Assembly (NCBI GenBank): GCA_963831705.1
Contig: CAWHRE010000010.1
Span: 2,073,885-2,137,884, forward strand
DNA: 64,000 nucleotides
Source of the DNA: DASQPR01 sp963831705
GTDB lineage: Bacteria; Actinomycetota; Actinomycetes; Mycobacteriales; Micromonosporaceae
Direction: 5' to 3'
The notes beneath the pieces were generated by a model. The model was given only the letters and a program-made list of their open reading frames with translations, was not told the origin of the DNA and did not search any database. The translations under genes were made by a program, and so were the position numbers. Shown here piece by piece: positions 16,536 to 25,814 of this stretch. Numbering within the stretch: the first letter of the stretch is position 1; the number at the start of each line of letters is the position of its first letter.

Positions 16536-17327
16536 TCAGACGAGTACGGCCGGCTCCGGATCGGGCGCCGGCGTCGTTGCAACGGCCGGCGCCTCGTTCG
16601 AGCCCGTCCGTCCGAGCAGAACGGCGAAGAAGAAGTTCATCGCGATCGCGAAGATGAATGACTCGTTGATCCGGACGATCCAGCGCACCGGAGTGCCGAT
16701 CAGTCCGGTCGTACCGGCGTTCCACTTGTGCTCCCACAGCCCGAAGAAGATCGGCGCGATCACCAGGAACGCGTACCAACTCCAGCGCTTGACCGTGGAC
16801 GTGACCGCGTTCGGCTCGAGGATGCCGCGGTCGATCAGGTCCAGGCCGGCCACCGCGAGGATGACCATGCCGACCGCCTCGGCGAGGTTCGTCGTGAACC
16901 ATGTCTTGACGCTGGCGATCGTTGCGATGACGAGAACGATCGTCGCGATGGCCGCGAACCGGCGCGGCAGCGGGCGGCGGAACTGGACGTAGGGGACGAG
17001 GATCGCGATCGCGAGCGTCGATTCGTTCAGCGTCTTGTACTGGCTCGGCCAATTCGTGTTGAGCATGACGATCGTCAACGCCAGGAATGCCAGCGCGAAA
17101 ACGCCCGTCAGAAACCATTCCGCGCTCTTGCCGACGAGCTTCGGCCGCACGAATTGGATCCATGCCGGGACGATGATCGCGGCGAGGTAGCCCTCGCTGT
17201 TGTGCCCGATCTGGCTGGCGATTCCGTGCGGAACCACGTTCACCCACTCCTTGAACAGGACGCCTAGGAGCGCGGCGATCATACCGATGTAGTAGATCGC
17301 CGAGAAGGCAATGACTCGCGTTCGCAT
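16536..17327 (-). CDS. Polytopic membrane protein, unknown function
   Basis: A 263-residue protein with about seven hydrophobic segments (for example IAFSAIYYIGMIAALLGVL, FALAFLALTIVML, AIATIVLVIATI, AFLVIAPIFFGLW, FIFAIAMNFFFAVLL) and a polar, Pro/Ala-rich C-terminus. No transporter or enzyme signature is recognisable. Its ATG at 17327 is on the strand opposite the preceding intergenic gap. It lies 7 bases upstream of the kinase fragment, so the two were probably one operon. Confidence 0.6.
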   Translation of the reverse strand: MRTRVIAFSAIYYIGMIAALLGVLFKEWVNVVPHGIASQIGHNSEGYLAAIIVPAWIQFVRPKLVGKSAEWFLTGVFALAFLALTIVMLNTNWPSQYKTLNESTLAIAILVPYVQFRRPLPRRFAAIATIVLVIATIASVKTWFTTNLAEAVGMVILAVAGLDLIDRGILEPNAVTSTVKRWSWYAFLVIAPIFFGLWEHKWNAGTTGLIGTPVRWIVRINESFIFAIAMNFFFAVLLGRTGSNEAPAVATTPAPDPEPAVLV

Positions 17328-17410
17328 TCGCGCAATCTAGAGCCTCATGGACGAAAATGAAAGTTATCCACGCCTGATTTGCCGCGATTGGCCTTGTCGG
17401 AAATCGGTCG

Positions 17411-17860
17411 CTACCAGGTCGGGCGGATCGGTCCGGCCGGTGTAATGCGTGCGAGGTCGGCCCACAACGCCTCGAAGCGCCGGGCGCCGAGCGTCTCGAT
17501 CCACGGCTGGACCGCGATCGCCGCCGCCTCGTCCGCCGCGCGCGTACAGGCCCAGCCACGGTCGGTCAGCATGATCAAGCGGGCCCGCGCGTCGGTCGGA
17601 TGCGGATTGCGGGTCACGTAACCCTTCGTCACGAGTTCCTCGACGAGTTGGCTCGCGGCCTGCTTCGTGACGCCGAGGTGTTCGGCCAACTCGGCGGTGG
17701 TGGCACCGCTCGGCGCGAGCCGTACGAACGCGAAGCCGTGCGCCGGTCGCAGGTCGTCGAAGCCGCGCGCGACGACGCCGTCGTGGATCCGGGCGACCAG
17801 AGATCCACTCGCGGCGAGCAGCGTGTAGGCCATGCCGCGAGCGACGGCAGCTTGATCCAT
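17411..17860 (-). CDS. MarR-family transcriptional regulator
   Basis: A 149-residue winged-helix protein. GATTAELAEHLGVTKQAASQLVEELVTKGYVTR (about residues 50-82) is the MarR recognition helix region, followed by the wing NPHPTDARARLIMLT. The shorter start at 17860 is preferred: the in-frame extension to 17908 would run through the operator region and has no family resemblance. It is divergent from a cupin gene; two palindromes lie between them, so it likely represses both genes and responds to a small ligand, perhaps a phenolic compound. Confidence 0.88.
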   Translation of the reverse strand: MDQAAVARGMAYTLLAASGSLVARIHDGVVARGFDDLRPAHGFAFVRLAPSGATTAELAEHLGVTKQAASQLVEELVTKGYVTRNPHPTDARARLIMLTDRGWACTRAADEAAAIAVQPWIETLGARRFEALWADLARITPAGPIRPTW

Positions 17861-17880
17861 GTCACTCAGTTTCGCACATG

Positions 17881-17918
17881 GACAAGTGTCTTGACGAAAT
17901 AAAGACAAGCTGCTTGAC
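17881..17918. promoter_or_regulatory. Tandem MarR operators in the MarR-cupin intergenic region
   Basis: Two near-identical boxes, GACAAGTGTCTTGAC (17881-17895) and GACAAGCTGCTTGAC (17904-17918), each with a CAAG-NNN-CTTG palindrome. They are 23 bases apart, about two helical turns. The -35-like TTGACG (17891-17896) overlaps the first box, so binding would block transcription. Confidence 0.6.
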
Positions 17919-17925
17919 TAAATAC

Positions 17926-18300
17926 ATGCCATTCATCAATCGAACCGAAGCAACCACGTACGACCTTCACGGTGCGCGGTTCCATGCGTACGCGAATCCG
18001 GGCGCGGGCTCGTCACAGCTGTGCGCGTGGGCGACCGAGATCGCCGCTGGTACGGCCGGCGCCGCCCACGTGGTCACACACGAGGAAGTGGTCCGGCTGA
18101 TGTCGGGGCGGCTCCGGTGCCGCATCGACGATCAGACCGCGGATCTGGCGCCCGGCGATGTCGCGATCGTGCCGCCCGGCGCCGAGTTCTGTGTCGACAA
18201 CGTCGGCGACGAGCCGGCCACGATGTGGGTCACCACGTCGATCGGGCTGCGGGCGACGATGGCGGACGGCTCGACCGTCGCGCCGCCGTGGGCCAACTAG
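17926..18300 (+). CDS. Small cupin-domain protein
   Basis: A 124-residue single cupin. HVVTHEEVVRLMSGRLRCRI is a degenerate cupin motif 1 and DLAPGDVAIVPPGAEFCVDN is motif 2; only some of the usual metal ligands (His, Glu) are present. The ATG at 17926 is used because the longer frame from 17878 runs through the operators. Such small cupins act as sugar or phenolic dioxygenases or as ligand-binding proteins. Its expression is probably controlled by the divergent MarR gene. Confidence 0.75.
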   Translation: MPFINRTEATTYDLHGARFHAYANPGAGSSQLCAWATEIAAGTAGAAHVVTHEEVVRLMSGRLRCRIDDQTADLAPGDVAIVPPGAEFCVDNVGDEPATMWVTTSIGLRATMADGSTVAPPWAN

Positions 18301-18404
18301 CAAGCCGACCACCCGGTCAAGGGGTGTGCTGTTAGCGGAGCATTCGTCGCCCGGTCGTCCGGCATTGGTCCGACCGACGCCGGTCGTAACCTAGCGTCCC
18401 GGCC

Positions 18405-19553
18405 ATGCGAATCGCGCTCGTTGCCGAGTCTTTTGCGCCCGATGTCAACGGAGTCGCGATCTCGGTCGCCCTGGTGGCTGAGCACATCGTCCGGAGCGGC
18501 CACGAGCTGCTGGTCATCGCGCCGACCGCGAGCGGTGGTGGCGAAGCACCGGATCCCGGCTACCCGGTCGTTCGCGTACCGGCGATGTCCATGCCCGGCT
18601 ATCCGAGCGTACGGCTGGCGGCCCCGTCGCGTCGCATCACCGCGGCGCTGCTCGCGTTTCAGCCGGACGTGGTGCATCTGGCCAGTCCGTTCATCCTGGG
18701 CGCCTGGGGCGCGTCGGCCGCCCGCCGCCTCGGCATTCCGGCCGTCGCCGTGTTCCAGACCGACGTCCCCGCGTACGCCCGCGCATACGGCGTCGGGTTC
18801 ACCGAGGCACTCGCGTGGTACTGGGTCCGCCGCGTGCACCGCCAAGCCGCGTGCACGCTCGTACCGTCCACCGCGACGGCCGATCAGTTGCGTGCGAACG
18901 GCATCGCCGTCAACGGCCGGTGGGGTAGTGGCGTCGACAGCGTGTTGTTCCACCCGGCCCGTCGCGACGATGAACTCCGGCGCACGCTTGCCCCGAATGG
19001 CGAGTTGATCGTCGGATACATCGGGCGCCTCGGCAAGGAGAAACAGGTCGAGCTGCTCGCACGTACGAGCCGGCTGCCGGGCGTACGGGTGGTGATCGTC
19101 GGGGACGGCCCGACCGGCGACGCGGTACGCGCAGCCATACCGGACGCCACGTTCCTCGGTTGCCGTAGCGGCGTGGATCTGGCTCGAAGCTATGCCAGCC
19201 TGGATGTGTTCGTACACACCGGGCCGCATGAGACGTTCTGCCAGACCGTGCAGGAGGCGATGGCCAGTGGCGTACCGGTGATCGCACCGTCGGTCGGTGG
19301 GCCGCTCGACCTCGTACGCGTCGGCCGTACCGGGATGCTGGTCCCGCCGAGTGACGGGGACGCGATCGTGTCAGCCGTGCTGGCGATGGCGGCCGACCCG
19401 GCGATGCGACGGTCGTTCGGTGCTGCGGGCCGGCTCGCCGTACAGGATCGGACGTGGGCGGCGCTCGGTGACGAGTTGATCGGCCACTATCGGGACGCGG
19501 TCGATCGAATCGCGATGCCGGTCGTACTCCCGATGGTTGAACTGGCCGCCTGA
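18405..19553 (+). CDS. GT4 glycosyltransferase, probable GDP-mannose-dependent mannosyltransferase (MgtA-like)
   Basis: A 382-residue GT-B enzyme. The N-terminal domain begins MRIALVAESFAPDVNGVA, the pattern of the MgtA/PimB branch of family 4, and contains VVHLASPFILGAWG and VFQTDVPAYA. The C-terminal nucleotide-sugar domain has VGYIGRLGKEKQVELLA, VHTGPHETFCQTVQEAMASGVPVIAP (E-x7-E motif region) and VGGPLDLV. In mycobacteria and corynebacteria such enzymes add alpha-mannose to lipid acceptors. The closing hairpin starts inside the last codons. It stands alone, so the acceptor lipid is not indicated by neighbours. Confidence 0.85.
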   Translation: MRIALVAESFAPDVNGVAISVALVAEHIVRSGHELLVIAPTASGGGEAPDPGYPVVRVPAMSMPGYPSVRLAAPSRRITAALLAFQPDVVHLASPFILGAWGASAARRLGIPAVAVFQTDVPAYARAYGVGFTEALAWYWVRRVHRQAACTLVPSTATADQLRANGIAVNGRWGSGVDSVLFHPARRDDELRRTLAPNGELIVGYIGRLGKEKQVELLARTSRLPGVRVVIVGDGPTGDAVRAAIPDATFLGCRSGVDLARSYASLDVFVHTGPHETFCQTVQEAMASGVPVIAPSVGGPLDLVRVGRTGMLVPPSDGDAIVSAVLAMAADPAMRRSFGAAGRLAVQDRTWAALGDELIGHYRDAVDRIAMPVVLPMVELAA

Positions 19554-19575
19554 ACCAAAGTCCAGGCGGCCGGTT
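19540..19575. terminator. Hairpin terminator at the end of the glycosyltransferase gene
   Basis: AACTGGCCGCCTG (19540-19552) pairs with CAGGCGGCCGGTT (19563-19575) with one G-U pair. It spans the stop codon at 19551-19553 and lies between this gene and the convergent phoD end. Confidence 0.65.
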
Positions 19576-19577
19576 AC

Positions 19578-21419
19578 CTAAGCGCGCGCGTGCGGGGTGT
19601 CCGACCGCGGACCGACCGGTCCGGTCGCGGCACTGACCTGGCGGCTTCCGGCAACGGTCTGGAAGCTGCGTGAGTAGACCGGTGCCACGCTCGGGTCGAC
19701 GCGCGGATCGGGCAGCGCGTCGGTCGGGACCGGCGTCAGGTAGTAGTCGGCCTGCACGCGGTCTGGCGTGACGTCGATCGAGCGTGAAGCCGTGCCCGAT
19801 GCCGTCGAGGTACTTGACCCACGGGTTCGTCGCGGCGACCGCGCCGATCACGCCCTCGGTTGCGCCGAGCGCGACCGCGGCCGGCGTGCCGGCCGGCAAC
19901 GACGCGCGGACGAGTCTCGTAGAAGCCGTCGCTGGTCACCGACGGGCAGACGAACTCGACGCCGACCGACGTGTAGCCGGTCGCCGTGTGATCGGACGGG
20001 ATGTCCATCGCCCAGGACGAGTGGATGTCGCCGGTCAGCACGACCGCGTCGCCGTGGCGCGTGCGGCTGCGCGCCGAGGTGGGCGATCAGTGTCGGCCTG
20101 GTCGGCCTGGTAGCCGTCCCACTGGTCGGAGTTGAGCAGCGTCAGGTTCGCGGGCACGCCGAGCGCGGCGCCCGGGACAGCGGACCGGCGTCATCACGAC
20201 CTGGTTGCCGATCAGGTGCCAGCGCCGTCCGGTACCGGCCGACGCTGTCCTTGAGCCAGTCCAGCTGCTCCGGTTCGGGCAGGTGACGAGTCGGGTCGGC
20301 GAGCGCGGCGTCGACCGGCGGGATCCCGATCGGGATGAAGCCGCCGCCGGTCTTCGTGAACGGCGCGACGTCGATCTGCTCGCTGCGGTTCTGCCGGGTC
20401 TCCAGCACCGACAGGTCGCCGAGCGGACCGAACGTGAACCGCTTGAAGAACCGGGTGCCCTGGTGCGGGACGTGTCGCTGCTCGGGCAGGCGGAACGGCA
20501 TCCACTCCAGGTACGCCTCGTAGGCCTCGCGGCGCCGGCGTCGCAGAAGTCGCCCTCGACGCCGGGCGTGTGGTTCTCGGCGCCGGTTGCCCAGGTGTTG
20601 TTGGCGACCTCGTGGTCGTCGAAGATCGTGATCCACGGGTGCTGCCGGTGCGCCGCCTGCAGATCCGGGTCGGCCTTGTGCAGCGCGTGCCGCAGCCGGT
20701 AGCCCGCGCAGGTCGATCGTCTCGGTCGCCGGGACGCCGTCGCGCTTGCCGACCAGGGCCGCCGGGCCGTAGCGGTCGGCGCCGTTGCCGTACTCGTAGA
20801 TGTAGTCACCGACGTGCAGCACGAAGTCGAGGTCGTCGCGTTGGCCGAGCGCGCGGTAGGCGCCGAAGTAGCCGCCGGTGTAGTTGCTGCACGAGACCAG
20901 CGCCGAACCGCAGCGCGTGCATCCGGTGCGCGTCGTCCGGCGCCGTCTGGGTGCGGCCGACCGGGCTGATCTCGCCCTTCGCCAGGAATCGGTAGTAGTA
21001 CCGGGTGTACGTCTGCAGGCCGTCGCACGTCGACCTTCACGGTGTGGTCCGACTCGGGGGCTGGTGCGCACGACACCGGCCCGGACGATGTGCCGGAACT
21101 CCTGGTCGTACGCGACCTCCCAGGCGACCAGCAGCGGAACGCCAAGTCCGCTGCCCGGCGTGGCGACCGGGTCGCCGACTCGGCGTGGCGGTGGCGTCGC
21201 CCGGGTCCAGATGACGACGGCGTCAGCGGTCGGGTCACCGCTGGCCACGCCGTAGCCGAAGATGCCGTCGTGCGCCGGCGCGGCAGCAGCGGCGGCGTCG
21301 AAGCCGCGGAATGCGGTGGCACCGGCAACTGCGGCGGCGGAGAGCGCGACGCCCTTGAGGACGGTACGGCGTGAGTGCTGTATGGATTCGGTCACCTTCG
21401 CAGGTTGAAACATGAACAT
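19578..21419 (-). pseudogene. phoD: Alkaline phosphatase D (PhoD family), broken by many single-base indels
   Basis: The N-terminus (21419) has a Tat-type signal, SRRTVLKGVALSAAAVAG, then GVASGDPTADAVVIWTRA, the PhoD N-domain. Further on, in changing frames, come ALVSCSNYTGGYFGAY, VLHVGDYIYEYG, WITIFDDHEVANNTW and VLTGDIHSSWAMDIPSD, which hold the metal-binding Asp, Asn and His residues of the phosphodiesterase/phosphatase centre. At least eight changes of frame are needed to read through, near 21055, 21030, 20905, 20705, 20530, 20225, 20175 and in the last 450 bases. Each segment keeps high-GC codon use and few substitutions. As it stands no active enzyme can be made. Intact PhoD is exported and releases phosphate from organic phosphodiesters. 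Confidence 0.85.
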
Positions 21420-21771
21420 GAACGTGTCCTAACCAGCGCCGGAACCGCAGACGCCAATACACGTTGATCTCACCGCGGCGGCGTCTGCAAAGAATCTCGA
21501 CAATCTGTCGCGGATTGACGTCGGTGATGGGCGTATGGATTGCGTTAGGAAATGAGCGTTCTTCATTCGGAATGCGTTAGGAAGCCGTGCGACCCCTGGG
21601 CGCAGCGTCATTGACTGGGTGCGGCGGACTTAATCACGAACGGATTTCTCGAACATCGCTTTGGGCCGGTTGGCCGGGTACCACACTGATCTTTGCCTAC
21701 GTGTCCTGCCGGGCGCGGCCGCAGCGGCTGATGCCGGCGCCTTTCACCACCGAAGAGTAAGGAGAGGCACG
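21420..21771. promoter_or_regulatory. Divergent region between phoD and the kdp operon
   Basis: A 350-base region without a convincing gene. TGCGTTAGGAA occurs at 21541-21551 and again at 21573-21583, 32 bases apart (three turns), and the related GTCCTAAC lies near 21426 in reverse orientation. These could be sites for KdpE or PhoP-type response regulators. GGAGAGG at 21761-21767 is the ribosome site of the first kdp peptide. No c-di-AMP riboswitch could be recognised. Confidence 0.35.
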
Positions 21772-21855
21772 ATGCCTGATGTGGTCTTCGTGCTGGTGAC
21801 GATCGCGTTGTTCGCCATCCTGATATGGATTGTCAGGGGAGCCGAGAAGCTATGA
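21772..21855 (+). CDS. 27-residue membrane peptide at the head of the kdp operon
   Basis: MPDVVFVLVTIALFAILIW continues with IVRGAEKL: a single hydrophobic helix with a basic C-terminal end. GGAGAGG stands 4 bases upstream, and the stop codon overlaps the kdpF ATG by 4 bases (ATGA). Similar short peptides occur before kdpF in other actinobacteria as far as I recall. It may be a second KdpF-like subunit or a translational coupling leader. Confidence 0.65.
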   Translation: MPDVVFVLVTIALFAILIWIVRGAEKL

Positions 21856-21941
21856 CCGCCGCCAACCTGGTCGGGCTGATTCTCGCGTTCGGCCTCACAG
21901 TCTTCCTCGTTGTCGCCCTCATCTTCCCGGAGCGATTCTGA
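21852..21941 (+). CDS. kdpF: Potassium-transporting ATPase small subunit KdpF
   Basis: 29 residues: MTAANLVGLILAFGLTVFL, then VVALIFPERF. The ending FPERF and the single transmembrane helix match KdpF, the lipid-like stabiliser of the KdpFABC complex in the plasma membrane. It is coupled to the preceding peptide and overlaps the kdpA start by one base (TGATG). Confidence 0.88.
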   Translation: MTAANLVGLILAFGLTVFLVVALIFPERF

Positions 21942-23602
21942 TGAGTTCGACGAGCGCTGGCATTCTCTTCATCGTTGTGCTGGTCGCCGCGTTGGTCGCG
22001 GCGTACAGGCCGTTCGGCGACTACATGTACCGCGTAGTAACCGGCGTCAAGCACAGCCGGGTCGAGCGCGGCATCTATCGCGCGATCGGCGTTAATCCGG
22101 AAGGCGAGCAGTCCTGGGGCGTATATGCCCGGTCGGTGCTGGCATTCTCCGTGGTCGGCATCCTGTTCCTGTATGCGATCCAGCGGCTTCAGTCGTACAT
22201 TCACGCTCCCGGACCGAACTTCGCGAACGTTGGTCCGGCGTTGTCGTGGAACACCGCGGTCAGCTTCGTGACGAATACGAACTGGCAGGCGTACTCCGGC
22301 GAGTCGACGATGACGTACGCGACGCAGATGGCCGGCCTCGCGGTACAGAACTTCGTATCGGCCGCCGTCGGCATCTCGGTCGCGATCGCCCTGGTCCGCG
22401 GTCTCGCCCGCAAGGCGACGCCGAATCTCGGCAACTTCTGGGTCGACCTGGTCCGGATCACGGTCCGCATCCTGCTGCCGATCTCGGTGATCGCCGCGCT
22501 CGTGTTCGTCGGCGCCGGCATGATCCAGAACTTCCACGCGACCGATGTGCACACGCTCAATGGGGCGGTCCAGCACGTCACCGGCGGTCCGGTCGCGAGT
22601 CAGGAAGCGATCAAGGAATTGGGTACGAACGGTGGTGGCTTCTACAACGTCAACAGCTCGCACCCGTTCGAGAACCCGACCACGTGGACGAACTGGATCG
22701 AGATCTTCCTGTTGCTCGTGATTTCGTTCAGCCTGCCGCGCACGTTCGGCCGGATGGTCGGGTCAAACAAGCACGGTTACGCAATCGTGGCGGCAATGGC
22801 GATCCTCGCGATCGGCAGTGTCGTACTGATCAATGTCGCCCAGGGGGCACACGCTGGCACGGTCCCACAGGCGGTGGGATCGGCGACGGAAGGCACGGAG
22901 ACACGTTTCGGGGTATTGGACTCGTCGACGTTTGCCAGCGCAACGACGCTGACGTCCACGGGTGCGGTCGATTCCTTCCATGATTCGTACACGCCGCTGG
23001 GCGGTGCGGTCACGATCGCCGACATGATGCTCGGCGAGGTCGCGCCGGGGGGCACCGGCTCCGGCTTGTATGGAATTCTGGTGCTTGCGATCGTGACCGT
23101 GTTTGTCGCCGGGTTGATGGTCGGCCGAACACCCGAGTATCTGGGGAAGAAAGTCGGCGGCCGCGAGATCAAGTTTGCCTCCCTGTACTTCTTGACGACA
23201 CCGGCGATCGTGCTGATCGGCGCCGGTACGGCCATGTCGTTCCCGAATGAACGCGCGTCGATGCTGAACCCTGGTGCGCATGGGCTGTCCGAAGTTCTCT
23301 ACGCGTTCACTTCTGCGGCGAACAACAACGGTTCCGCGTTCGCGGGTCTGACGGTCAACACGACCTGGTACAACACGGCGCTCGGCCTGGCCATGGGGTT
23401 TGGCCGGTTCCTGCCGATCGTGTTCGTTCTTGGGATGGCGGGTGCGTTCGCCCGCCAGAGGCCGGCGCCGGAGTCGGCCGGCACGTTGCCCGCCTACAAG
23501 CCGCTGTTCGTCGGCATGCTCGTCGGCGTCACATTGATCATTGTCGCGCTGACGTATCTACCGGCCTTGGCACTGGGGCCACTCGCGGAAGGTCTGCACT
23601 GA
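21941..23602 (+). CDS. kdpA: Potassium-transporting ATPase potassium-binding subunit KdpA
   Basis: A 553-residue channel-like subunit of the high-affinity K+ pump. It starts MSSTSAGILFIVVLVAALVAAYRPFG (helix 1). The selectivity-filter loops of the four M-P-M repeats are visible, including SFVTNTNWQAYSGES, ELGTNGGGFYNVNSSHPFENP and TSAANNNGSAFAGL. Ten or more transmembrane helices are expected. The length is normal for the family. KdpA passes K+ to KdpB for ATP-driven uptake when external K+ is low. It is followed one base later by kdpB. Confidence 0.96.
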   Translation: MSSTSAGILFIVVLVAALVAAYRPFGDYMYRVVTGVKHSRVERGIYRAIGVNPEGEQSWGVYARSVLAFSVVGILFLYAIQRLQSYIHAPGPNFANVGPALSWNTAVSFVTNTNWQAYSGESTMTYATQMAGLAVQNFVSAAVGISVAIALVRGLARKATPNLGNFWVDLVRITVRILLPISVIAALVFVGAGMIQNFHATDVHTLNGAVQHVTGGPVASQEAIKELGTNGGGFYNVNSSHPFENPTTWTNWIEIFLLLVISFSLPRTFGRMVGSNKHGYAIVAAMAILAIGSVVLINVAQGAHAGTVPQAVGSATEGTETRFGVLDSSTFASATTLTSTGAVDSFHDSYTPLGGAVTIADMMLGEVAPGGTGSGLYGILVLAIVTVFVAGLMVGRTPEYLGKKVGGREIKFASLYFLTTPAIVLIGAGTAMSFPNERASMLNPGAHGLSEVLYAFTSAANNNGSAFAGLTVNTTWYNTALGLAMGFGRFLPIVFVLGMAGAFARQRPAPESAGTLPAYKPLFVGMLVGVTLIIVALTYLPALALGPLAEGLH

Positions 23603-23603
23603 C

Positions 23604-25802
23604 ATGGCCGATCTGACTATTCCCCAGACACGAATATCGACGGCCCACCTGGCCGCCACGGCCGTCGAGGCTCAAGCGCCGGCGGTTCCACGGCGGATAT
23701 CGGGTGGTCTGCTCGATCCGAAACAACTATGGAAATCACTCCCGGATGCCGTCCGCAAGCTCAACCCGGCCACGTTGTGGCGTAACCCGGTCATGTTCAT
23801 CGTGGAGATCGGCTCGATCTTCACCACCGTGCTCGCGATTCAGAGCCCGTCGGTGTTCGCCTGGGTCACCACCGTCTGGCTGTGGCTGACGGTCGTGTTC
23901 GCGAACATGGCCGAAGCCGTCGCCGAGGGCCGCGGCAAGGCGCAGGCTGCGACGCTGCGGGCGGCGAAGAAGGACACGATGGCCCGGCGTGTGTCGGGTT
24001 GGAAGCCCGGCGCGACCAACCTCCCGGAGGAGACGGTCGCGGCGAACCTGCTGCAGCAGGGCGACTACGTCGTCTGTGAGGCCGGTGACACGATCCCTGG
24101 TGACGGTGACGTGATCGAGGGCATCGCCAGTGTGGACGAGTCCGCGATTACCGGTGAGTCCGCGCCGGTGATCCGGGAGTCCGGTGGTGACCGCAGTGCG
24201 GTGACCGGTGGCACGAAGGTGCTGTCCGACCGGATCGTTGTGAAGATCACGCAGAAGCCGGGGGAGAGCTTCATCGACCGGATGATCGCGCTGGTCGAGG
24301 GTGCGAACCGGCAGAAGACGCCGAACGAGATCGCGTTGAACATCCTCCTCGCAGCGTTGACGATCATCTTCCTGCTCGCGGTCGCGACGCTGCAGCCGCT
24401 GGCGATCTTCTCCAAGGGTGTGCAAGCGTTCGCACCGAACAACCTCGCCCTGGATCAGCATGGGGTGACCGGGATCGTGCTCGTCTCGCTGCTGGTGTGC
24501 CTGATCCCGACCACGATCGGCGCACTCCTGTCAGCGATCGGTATCGCCGGTATGGACCGCCTGGTGCAGCGCAACGTGCTGGCCGTGTCCGGTCGTGCGG
24601 TCGAAGCCGCCGGTGACGTGAACACGCTGCTGCTCGACAAGACCGGCACGATCACGCTCGGCAACCGGCAGGCCAGCGACTTCGTCCCGGTCGGGGATGT
24701 GACCGCCGAGGAACTCGCCGACGCGGCGCAACTGTCCAGCCTCTCCGACGAAACCCCGGAAGGCCGTTCCGTGGTCGTGTTCGCAAAGACCACGTATGGT
24801 CTGCGCGAACGTGCGGCCGGGGAGTTGCGGGATGCGACGTTCGTACCGTTCACGGCACAGACCCGCATGTCCGGCGTCGACCTGCCCGGCCAGGGATCGC
24901 GGCCGGCTCGGGAGTTGCGCAAGGGTGCCGCCGCGTCGGTTGCCGACTGGGTCCGTGGTCACGGCGGTGTCGTACCGGCCGAGACGGCGCAGATCGTCGA
25001 CGGCATCTCGGCCGCTGGCGGTACACCCCTCGTCGTCGGGGAGCGGACCGGCTCGTCAGCCCGCGTCCTCGGGGTAATTCACCTCAAGGATGTCGTCAAG
25101 GAAGGGATGCGGGAGCGGTTCGACGAGATGCGCCGGATGGGCATCCGCACGGTGATGATCACCGGCGATAACCCGCGGACTGCGAAGGCGATCGCGGACG
25201 AGGCCGGGGTGGATGATTTCCTGGCCGAGGCGACGCCTGAGGACAAGATGGCGCTGATCCGCAAGGAGCAGGAGGGCGGGAAGCTGGTCGCGATGACCGG
25301 CGACGGTACCAACGATGCGCCCGCGCTCGCCCAGGCCGATGTCGGGGTCGCGATGAACACGGGTACGTCGGCGGCGAAAGAGGCCGGCAACATGGTCGAC
25401 CTCGACTCCGACCCGACCAAGCTGATCGAGATCGTGGAGATCGGTAAGCAGTTGCTGATCACCCGCGGTGCGCTGACGACGTTCTCGATCGCCAACGACA
25501 TCGCGAAGTACTTCGCGATCATCCCGGCCATGTTCGCCGCGATCTACCCCGGCCTCAACCAACTCAACATCATGCGGCTGCACAGCCCGACCTCCGCGAT
25601 CCTGTCCGCGGTCATTTTCAACGCCCTGATCATCGTCGCGTTGATCCCACTCGCCTTGCGCGGCGTACGGTACCGGCCGTCGTCAGCCGCGGCAATGCTG
25701 CGCCGCAACCTTTGGATCTACGGCGTCGGCGGCATCATCCTGCCGTTCGCCGGCATCAAGGTCATCGATCTCATCATCCAATTCATCCCCGGCATCAGGT
25801 AG
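23604..25802 (+). CDS. kdpB: Potassium-transporting P-type ATPase subunit KdpB
   Basis: A 732-residue P-type ATPase, normal in length apart from an N-terminal extension of about 35 residues. The phosphorylated Asp is Asp345 in LLLDKTGTITLGN. VDESAITGESAPVIRESGGD is the A-domain dephosphorylation loop, TGDNPRTAKAIADEAGVDDF and TGDGTNDAPALAQADVG form the hinge/Mg2+ region, and the end carries the Kdp-specific ANDIAKYFAIIPAMF and LNQLNIMRLHSP. It hydrolyses ATP to drive K+ import through KdpA. It lies in the kdpFABCD operon one base after kdpA. Confidence 0.97.
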   Translation: MADLTIPQTRISTAHLAATAVEAQAPAVPRRISGGLLDPKQLWKSLPDAVRKLNPATLWRNPVMFIVEIGSIFTTVLAIQSPSVFAWVTTVWLWLTVVFANMAEAVAEGRGKAQAATLRAAKKDTMARRVSGWKPGATNLPEETVAANLLQQGDYVVCEAGDTIPGDGDVIEGIASVDESAITGESAPVIRESGGDRSAVTGGTKVLSDRIVVKITQKPGESFIDRMIALVEGANRQKTPNEIALNILLAALTIIFLLAVATLQPLAIFSKGVQAFAPNNLALDQHGVTGIVLVSLLVCLIPTTIGALLSAIGIAGMDRLVQRNVLAVSGRAVEAAGDVNTLLLDKTGTITLGNRQASDFVPVGDVTAEELADAAQLSSLSDETPEGRSVVVFAKTTYGLRERAAGELRDATFVPFTAQTRMSGVDLPGQGSRPARELRKGAAASVADWVRGHGGVVPAETAQIVDGISAAGGTPLVVGERTGSSARVLGVIHLKDVVKEGMRERFDEMRRMGIRTVMITGDNPRTAKAIADEAGVDDFLAEATPEDKMALIRKEQEGGKLVAMTGDGTNDAPALAQADVGVAMNTGTSAAKEAGNMVDLDSDPTKLIEIVEIGKQLLITRGALTTFSIANDIAKYFAIIPAMFAAIYPGLNQLNIMRLHSPTSAILSAVIFNALIIVALIPLALRGVRYRPSSAAAMLRRNLWIYGVGGIILPFAGIKVIDLIIQFIPGIR

Positions 25803-25814
25803 AGGGATTAGATA

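Noticed and set aside
21584..21771. c-di-AMP (ydaO) riboswitch upstream of kdp
   Set aside because: Searched for because such switches often precede K+ transport genes, but the conserved core sequences could not be found.
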